DNA of 64,000 bases from Streptomyces lincolnensis (lineage in GTDB: Bacteria; Actinomycetota; Actinomycetes; Streptomycetales; Streptomycetaceae), in NCBI RefSeq assembly GCF_001685355.1, contig NZ_CP016438.1, forward strand, positions 10,168,001 through 10,232,000, given 5' to 3'. The position numbers and the translations under genes are program-made. Positions 58,867-64,000 of the stretch are shown piece after piece; within the stretch, counting starts at the first letter, position 1; every line of letters starts with the position of its first letter. Below the pieces are notes generated by a model. The model worked only from the letters and a program-made list of their open reading frames with translations. It had not been told where the DNA came from and made no database searches.

Positions 58867-58883
58867 CACAACCACAGGTTGTG
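58867..58883. promoter_or_regulatory. Probable LysR operator
   Basis: CACAACC-ACA-GGTTGTG, a perfect 7-bp inverted repeat with a 3-bp centre, 16 bp before the LysR start and 58 bp before the acetyltransferase start. Confidence 0.65.
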
Positions 58884-58940
58884 TCTGGTGTGGTGCCGGG
58901 TTGTTTGATCGAATGTTCTGCTCGGTGGTGGGATCAGCGC

Positions 58941-59492
58941 ATGTCTACCCGCACAGAGCAGGTCATGTATGTCCAGACGCCTGAATTCGCGCGTCATGCG
59001 GAGCGGATCGTGGAGGTGACCGATGCGACCTCTCGACTGAACGCGCTTCCGTTCAGCGACAGCGAAGGTCGCACTGAACTACTTTCCGTTGTGTTCGGCG
59101 GCCCGCTGCCGGAGTCGGTGATGATCTACCCGCCGTTCTTTACTGAGTGCGGGCTGCACACGACGTTCGGGGAGAACGTCTTCGTCAACCAGGGATGCAC
59201 CTTTATGGACAAAGGAGGCATCCGTATCGGGAACGGCGTCATGATCGCCCCGAAGGTCAGCCTCATTACCGGAGGCCATCCACTGCCCCTGGCCAAGCGT
59301 CGCGAGTACCTCTCCTTCGCCCCGATCGTCATCGAGGACGACGTCTGGATCGGGACAGCTGCCGTGATCATGCAGGGGGTGACCATCGGTGCCGGCGCGG
59401 TGGTCGCTGCCGGTGCGGTGGTCACGAGGGATGTTCCTGCCGGCACCGTGGTCGCGGGAGTGCCCGCCAAGGTGATCAAGGCGATCGACTGA
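58941..59492 (+). CDS. Left-handed beta-helix (maltose/NodL-type) O-acetyltransferase
   Basis: A 183-residue hexapeptide-repeat acetyltransferase. It has the N-terminal maltose-acetyltransferase helix region ([20 protein letters not shown]), then hexapeptide turns ([40 protein letters not shown]) and catalytic His in ITGGHPLP. It would move acetyl from CoA to a sugar hydroxyl as a trimer. Start ATG 58941. It is likely controlled by the divergent LysR protein. Confidence 0.92.
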   Translation: MSTRTEQVMYVQTPEFARHAERIVEVTDATSRLNALPFSDSEGRTELLSVVFGGPLPESVMIYPPFFTECGLHTTFGENVFVNQGCTFMDKGGIRIGNGVMIAPKVSLITGGHPLPLAKRREYLSFAPIVIEDDVWIGTAAVIMQGVTIGAGAVVAAGAVVTRDVPAGTVVAGVPAKVIKAID

Positions 59493-59574
59493 GCCCGGCC
59501 GGGCCGGCCGACCCGGTACGCAGCACCTCTGCGGTCTGCCGATGCCTCGTCACACCCGGCTGACCGACCGGCAG

Positions 59575-59900
59575 TCAGGGACAGAGACTGCCATGGCCTG
59601 AGGTGGCGGGGGAGCCGGCCGCCTGACAGATCCGGCAGTTCCAGAAGCTGCTGCGGCAGGCGAGGGCCCTCGTGATCTTCCCGGCCTCGTACGCCGCGGT
59701 GATGACCGCGCCCGCCGCCCTCGGAGCCGCCCCGGTCCCGGCGCGCCGGGACCGAGGCGGGAGGCGGGCGCGCTGTTCCGTGATGTTGGGCAGCCCCGTA
59801 AGCGCGTCGTGGCTGACTTGATGCAGCAGGCCTGTACAAGCGCTGGCAACCGCGCCGAACGCCGTGCTGACGTCCTCGCCTACACCGCAGTCGTATCCGA
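59575..59900 (-). pseudogene. Uncertain fragment downstream of the conflict-system gene
   Basis: A minus-strand frame reads FGAVASACTGLLHQVSHDAL then TGLPNITEQ, and AVITAAYEAGKITRALACRS then a CRIC pair near the C-terminus. It looks like a small helical protein with a Cys-pair end, but no in-frame ATG, GTG or TTG start was found before it. It may be a broken companion gene of the large gene upstream. Confidence 0.3.
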
Positions 59901-59938
59901 GTGTCGTCTGCTGGGTGCAGCAGACCCGCGATGCCCAG

Positions 59939-62900
59939 TCACTCGTTTCTCCCCAGTCCGGCCACCGCGGCAGTGGCTTGGGCGTATGACATCTCGCTGA
60001 GCCGGTACGGGTCCAGGAGCCGCCCGAAGCACCCTGGCAGATGGCTGTCGGATGCCGCACGGATGCGCTCCTGCTCGTCCTGCTGGGTTGGGATGGTGAT
60101 CTCGCTTGCGCACGCGGGGCACTGGAACAGGTAGGACTTACGGCCAGACTTGAGCCCCCGGGGCGTTCTGGAAGTTGCGCCGCGCCGCGCAACGCTTTCG
60201 TCTCCGTGAAGTGCGCGTAGTGCCGCCTCAAGTTCGTGTCTCCGCCCGGGGTCGTCGTCGACGGCCACCACCGCGTCGAACAGCTCCCCCAGCGCCTCCG
60301 GATGGCGCCGGGCGAGGGAGGTGAGGATGCTCACCACATCGGTGCGAGCCTTGGTGTGACGGGGAAGTGCCGCGGTCACACGAGGCGACAGCGCAGCGAC
60401 AACGCTCTGGAGTTCGGTGGGATCGGTCATCGCTGGATAGGCGAGCAGCGCCTCGACCGCACGGTGTAGCGGCGCGGCGGGAGGTCGCTCGGGCGCGAGC
60501 GGGGTCGTGGGGGAGGCTTCGGAGAGAACCTCGGTGCGCTCGGGGCTACGCAGCCGGATGTCGGGGTACTGCAGAGTGGGCCTTGCTTCCCCGAGGGCCG
60601 CGATACGCGCGCGTAAGGCCGGAAACAGTTCCTCCGGATCGGGTAGTGCGGGCAGCGTCGCGGCTCGGTCGGCCAGCAGGCCGAGCAGGACGTCGGAGAA
60701 GAGGCCGGTACCGGGATTGGGGTCGTTGGCGGCGGGCCGTCCGCGGCCCGCCGCCCGCAGCACTGTCTGATGGTGCGTGGGGGTCCACCGCCACACGGGT
60801 AGGGCGTCCGGCGGCAGTTGCTCGCGGGAGGGCAGGTCCTCCTCGAAGATCTCGCAGGCGTCCACGATCCACAGCTGTTTGCCGAGTGCGGGCACTGCGT
60901 CGCTCGCGTACCGTTCGACGGCCGAGTGCAGGTCGATGCCCAGCTTGTCGGTGGTGGTGGCGTCGGAGCAGAGCAGCCGCAGTTGGCCGGCCTGGTCGAG
61001 GGTGCCGTGTCCGCCCCACCACACCCACAGGATCTCGCCCGGCGCCAGGGGCAGTTCGCGGATCAGGACCCGGCGCAGCGTGGCCTGGTCGGCGGGCTCG
61101 TAGCGGACGTCGGGGACGTACGGCGGCAACGGCGCGAGGTGGAGCCGCAGCTGGGTCTCGGGCACGCCGGCCTCGCGCAGAAGCCTGTGGAAGCGGACGG
61201 CGTCCCGCGCGGGCCCGGGCAGGTCCCACGGTGTGCCGGCGTCGTAGCGCTCGACGCCGACGATCAGGGCGTGCACCCGGGCAGGGTCGACCTCTCGTGC
61301 CGGTGCGGAGTCTTCGCGCGCATATCCGGGAATGCGGTCCAGGAGTTGGGCGATGCCGGCGTGGGTGACGGTGTCGACGGCGAGGGGGCGGAGAGGCCTG
61401 AGGAAGGCCGGTAGGTCCTCGGTGGTGCTGCCAGGCAGGAGCACAGGCAGGATCCGTCGACTCAGATTCTCCGGGCCGTGGGCGAGCTCGTTGCGGAGCA
61501 AGCGGGCTTCCGATGCTACGCGGACCTGACTGGCGGTGTCCGATTGAGCGGTGTCGGCGTGGCGCTTGTACTCCGGTGAGGCGATCGCCAGGATGACGTC
61601 CGCCGCTTCCATTTCGTGCCGCATCCGGGCTGCCCAGTCCCGGGAGCCCTCAAGCTCGCCTGCGTTGAGACGGACATTGATGCCCGCAGCGCTCAGCACC
61701 TCGACCAGGTTATGGATCTGCTCGGCGTGGGCGCCGTTGTCGTCTTCGTGGGTGTAGGAAATGAACACCCGTGGCGGCGGGTGCCTGGCCGACGTGTCGT
61801 TTGTACGGTCGCCCTCGGCTGGCGAGGTCGGCGTGGCGGGTAGGCGTTGCAGTGGGGGGATGCCCGGCATGTAAGGGCGGCAGAATTCGGTGAAGTCCCC
61901 TTCGTTGACCAGAGTGCTGATACCGGCGACAGCGAGGCGGCTGCCTGCGGAGCGGCCGATGACGAAGCCCAGGAGGAATCCCTCAGAAAACACGGGCGCT
62001 CCGGCCATTGCTTTCTCGAGAGATCTCGGCAGGGGACTGGAGGGCTCGAATTCGTATGCGGCCTCCAGATGGGATGGCGAGAGATACAGGACGCCGGCCA
62101 GATGGCCGCTTGCTTGCGGGGCGGCCCTGTCCGCGACGGTGACGCCGGTGATGTGGCAGGGGCTTAGTGGTTCATCGCCGGTCAGCTGTGCCCAGTGGGG
62201 GAGGGAGAAGTGGCTGTCGGTGGCGGGCTCGGCGAGGTTGTTCTCGGCGAGGAGCAGGGCTGCGTCGTAGGCGTCGTGGCTCCACAGCACGCGGCAGTCG
62301 ACCCAGCTGTCCGCCGTGACGGTGCCGCGACTGCTGCAGACCTCTATTTTCTCCAGTCGGCTGCGCCGGTCCTGGATGTGCGCAGCGGTGAGGACCAGAC
62401 GCGGGCCCAGCAGGAAGCCAGTACCCAGTTGCTTGAACCCGCTTCCGGCGTGCGCTGGGTCACTGGTGCTGGCGATCATGACGAGCCGTGTGTGTGACGG
62501 TTCGTCTGGCCATCGCTTGGGCGTGGCGTCGACCGGGGAGATGCGGATGACCTCGGCGTGGTCGATGAGGCGGCGCAATTCGCGGTCGCTTTCGAAGCCC
62601 TCACTCGACCCTTCAGCCATTGCCACAAGGCTGTCCCAGGCCGTGGGGGTGAGCGTTCCGAGGATCATGACAGGTGCCCGCTGGGTGTCCTCGATCAAGT
62701 CACGCAGGGTGCGTGCCATGTCTGCGATGGGGAAACCGGGAACCGTCGTGTACGTCTGGAGATCGTTGAGCATGACGACTGTTCGGGGACCGACATCGGG
62801 TGCCCCCCGCGCCAACGTGAGGGAGGCGTCAGGCGACCACGCCCTCCAGTCGTCCGGCATCTCCTGGGTGGCGCGTGCTGCGGCGTAGGTTTTGCCCGAA

Positions 62901-64000
62901 CCGGGCTCCCCCACCAGCACTGCAAGAGTGCTGTGGCCGTTGACTGCCCGGCCCATGGCCTCGCGTAGGCGAGCGTCCACGTTACGCTCGATGTAGCGCA
63001 GCAGGTGGTCCTCGTGCGAGGGCGGGGCCTCCCGGACGGGGAGCCCCACCGGGCTCGGCGTGCTCACCCGGTCGGCGAACGGCAGGGCATCCGGGCTTAT
63101 GGTCCGGCTGCCGTCCCCGCCCGCTGCTGCACCGCGCGCGGCGAGGAAGTCGCCGACCGGGCCCGCGCCCCGCTGCGTGACGAAGGCTCCCATCTCGCGG
63201 CGTACGAGTTCCTGTACCGTGGTGATCTCGTGCCGTCGCTGTGAACCGAGCAGGGCCTCCCTCACGCCGGCGCGGAAGCGGAACGGCATCTGTTCCATGT
63301 CCGTGCGCCCGTCCCGGGCTGCACGTTCCCAGGACTCGAAGAGCCCGCCGAGCGCGACCTCCGCGAGGTGCCCGGGTTCCGAGTCCGGGAGCATGATCTG
63401 TCGTACGAGGTTCATCACCGGCAGATTCAGCGGCACGGCGGACAGGTAGCCGGCCAGCGTCTGGGCGATCGGAGATGCGCCGGCCCGGAAGTGGCGGAGG
63501 ATCTCGTCGACGGCGACCGGCCGGTTGTGGACCGGGCCCGGCGGGACGGGCGGAGACGCGGTCAGGCCCTCCGGACTGCGGGAAACGGTCAGACACGGCA
63601 GGCGGCTCCAGCGGCCGCCGCCTGCCACCAGCTCCGCCAGTGCGGAGATCGAGCTGGCGCTCACCTCCACGACTGGGATCGCGATGCCTTCGGCGAGGGC
63701 ATCGCGGCGACGTTGGCTGCGGCGGCTTCCTGCGACAGGTCCCAGCCGCCAGGATGTATTGGGGGCGGCAGGCTTGGGGGCCCTGACCATATGCGGCTGG
63801 GGTCGGACGGCGCCGCGGTCCCACAGCCTGCGGGGCAAAACGTTGAGCAGGGCGACTGGGCCGTGGGACGACCAGTGCCGCAGCACGTCCTGGACCCCGG
63901 AAGTATTCCAGCCGTCGGCCACCGTGTCCGTGACGACGAGCACCAGGCGGTGGCCTGCAGGGTCGGCGACTTCCTGGACACTGCGGGGCTCGCCACTGGC
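59939..64000 (-). CDS. Giant multidomain conflict-system protein (NTPase, trypsin-like, SEFIR/TIR, caspase-like, EAD); 5' end outside window
   Basis: At least 1353 codons, open to the window edge. Numbered from the GTG at 63943: SAV_2336-type N-terminal region (VADPAGHRLVLVVTD just before 1, PVALLNVLPRRLWDRG at 29-44); P-loop NTPase with Walker A GEPGSGKT (345-352) and a VVMLND Walker B (389-394); trypsin-like domain 485-690 with His522 and Asp560 but AMAGAPVF (645-652), Ala647 where the nucleophile Ser belongs; SEFIR/TIR 724-840 (PRVFISYTHEDD, SRDWAARMRHEMEAADVI, ASEARLL); caspase-like 888-1120 with His979 (WWGGHG) and Cys1030 (IVDAC); an effector-associated domain about 1156-1247 (HRAVEALLAYPAMTDP ... 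LPRHTKARTDVV); and a zinc-ribbon-like tail (CPAC ... HLPGC). This fits NTP-dependent death or defence systems with all parts in one chain. Confidence 0.85.
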   Translation of the reverse strand, partial: ASGEPRSVQEVADPAGHRLVLVVTDTVADGWNTSGVQDVLRHWSSHGPVALLNVLPRRLWDRGAVRPQPHMVRAPKPAAPNTSWRLGPVAGSRRSQRRRDALAEGIAIPVVEVSASSISALAELVAGGGRWSRLPCLTVSRSPEGLTASPPVPPGPVHNRPVAVDEILRHFRAGASPIAQTLAGYLSAVPLNLPVMNLVRQIMLPDSEPGHLAEVALGGLFESWERAARDGRTDMEQMPFRFRAGVREALLGSQRRHEITTVQELVRREMGAFVTQRGAGPVGDFLAARGAAAGGDGSRTISPDALPFADRVSTPSPVGLPVREAPPSHEDHLLRYIERNVDARLREAMGRAVNGHSTLAVLVGEPGSGKTYAAARATQEMPDDWRAWSPDASLTLARGAPDVGPRTVVMLNDLQTYTTVPGFPIADMARTLRDLIEDTQRAPVMILGTLTPTAWDSLVAMAEGSSEGFESDRELRRLIDHAEVIRISPVDATPKRWPDEPSHTRLVMIASTSDPAHAGSGFKQLGTGFLLGPRLVLTAAHIQDRRSRLEKIEVCSSRGTVTADSWVDCRVLWSHDAYDAALLLAENNLAEPATDSHFSLPHWAQLTGDEPLSPCHITGVTVADRAAPQASGHLAGVLYLSPSHLEAAYEFEPSSPLPRSLEKAMAGAPVFSEGFLLGFVIGRSAGSRLAVAGISTLVNEGDFTEFCRPYMPGIPPLQRLPATPTSPAEGDRTNDTSARHPPPRVFISYTHEDDNGAHAEQIHNLVEVLSAAGINVRLNAGELEGSRDWAARMRHEMEAADVILAIASPEYKRHADTAQSDTASQVRVASEARLLRNELAHGPENLSRRILPVLLPGSTTEDLPAFLRPLRPLAVDTVTHAGIAQLLDRIPGYAREDSAPAREVDPARVHALIVGVERYDAGTPWDLPGPARDAVRFHRLLREAGVPETQLRLHLAPLPPYVPDVRYEPADQATLRRVLIRELPLAPGEILWVWWGGHGTLDQAGQLRLLCSDATTTDKLGIDLHSAVERYASDAVPALGKQLWIVDACEIFEEDLPSREQLPPDALPVWRWTPTHHQTVLRAAGRGRPAANDPNPGTGLFSDVLLGLLADRAATLPALPDPEELFPALRARIAALGEARPTLQYPDIRLRSPERTEVLSEASPTTPLAPERPPAAPLHRAVEALLAYPAMTDPTELQSVVAALSPRVTAALPRHTKARTDVVSILTSLARRHPEALGELFDAVVAVDDDPGRRHELEAALRALHGDESVARRGATSRTPRGLKSGRKSYLFQCPACASEITIPTQQDEQERIRAASDSHLPGCFGRLLDPYRLSEMSYAQATAAVAGLGRNE

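Noticed and set aside
59575..59900. A diguanylate cyclase suggested by DALTGLPN
   Set aside because: Only these residues match. There is no GGDEF motif or cyclase fold nearby, and no start codon.
1..64000. CRISPR arrays, tRNA or rRNA genes, riboswitches
   Set aside because: No regularly spaced short repeats, tRNA-like cloverleaf ends or rRNA-like sequence were noticed by eye. A tRNAscan or Rfam search would be needed to exclude small RNAs completely.

Overview
The window is high-GC actinobacterial DNA and almost certainly from a Streptomyces. Signs are the strong G/C third-position bias, GTG starts, ATGA/GTGA stop-start couplings, a snapalysin-type metalloprotease, the DUF2617-DUF4247-DUF350-aminopropyltransferase block, and several decayed insertion sequences of streptomycete type. 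No rRNA, tRNA, CRISPR array or replication origin was seen.

Layout. (1) 1-4449: a broken gene end, a NUDIX hydrolase, a VOC protein, a lipoprotein, a small secreted protein behind a 30-bp perfect palindrome, and a LysR regulator. (2) 4586-9515: a tightly coupled five-gene acyl-CoA operon (family III CoA-transferase, crotonase, acetoacetate-decarboxylase-like protein, 3-hydroxyacyl-CoA dehydrogenase, acyl-CoA dehydrogenase) closed by a 15-bp stem terminator, then a second LysR gene, an epoxide hydrolase and snapalysin. (3) 12.8-18.6 kb: a mobile-element zone with an IS5-type element next to an RCC1-repeat gene inside 57-bp inverted repeats, gene debris, a DUF3291 protein, a GNAT protein, a dead IS5 fragment and a 488-bp IS256 deletion derivative.

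(4) 18.7-43.6 kb: a biosynthetic gene cluster. It holds a TetR regulator, a 1323-residue iterative type I PKS (KS-AT-DH-like-ACP, no KR, like bacterial orsellinate synthases), a LuxR-type regulator, an aromatic-type flavin hydroxylase, chorismate synthase, a shikimate dehydrogenase-shikimate kinase fusion, an MFS exporter with a divergent XRE regulator, and an AOC-barrel protein. A leftward ten-gene operon follows: DAHP synthase, LuxC-like acyl reductase, PaaK-like ligase, QW-repeat protein, small unknown protein, ACP, short AMP-ligase, SDR, LuxE/PaaK-like ligase, MIO-type ammonia-lyase/aminomutase. Together they suggest a boosted supply of aromatic amino acid, deamination or isomerisation of it, activation and loading on an ACP, reduction, and possible joining to a hydroxylated aromatic polyketide. 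The product is not identifiable from sequence alone.

(5) 43.6-46.3 kb: decayed genes and an IS630 remnant bounding the cluster. (6) 46.3-49.4 kb: the DUF2617/DUF4247/DUF350/aminopropyltransferase operon. (7) 49.6-56.6 kb: an ABC exporter, a small membrane protein, a NarL-type two-component system and a secreted class-C serine hydrolase, tied together by two identical 16-bp palindromes. (8) 56.8-59.9 kb: a truncated near-copy of the epoxide hydrolase from region 2, a DUF4190 protein, and a LysR/acetyltransferase divergent pair.

(9) 59.9-64.0 kb: a giant protein (at least 1353 codons, 5' end outside the window). In one chain it appears to combine a SAV_2336-type N-terminal region, a P-loop NTPase, a trypsin-like domain whose nucleophile position is Ala, a SEFIR/TIR domain, a caspase-like domain, an effector-associated domain and a zinc-ribbon tail. 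This is the best candidate for a little-described biological-conflict (defence/cell-death) system in the window.
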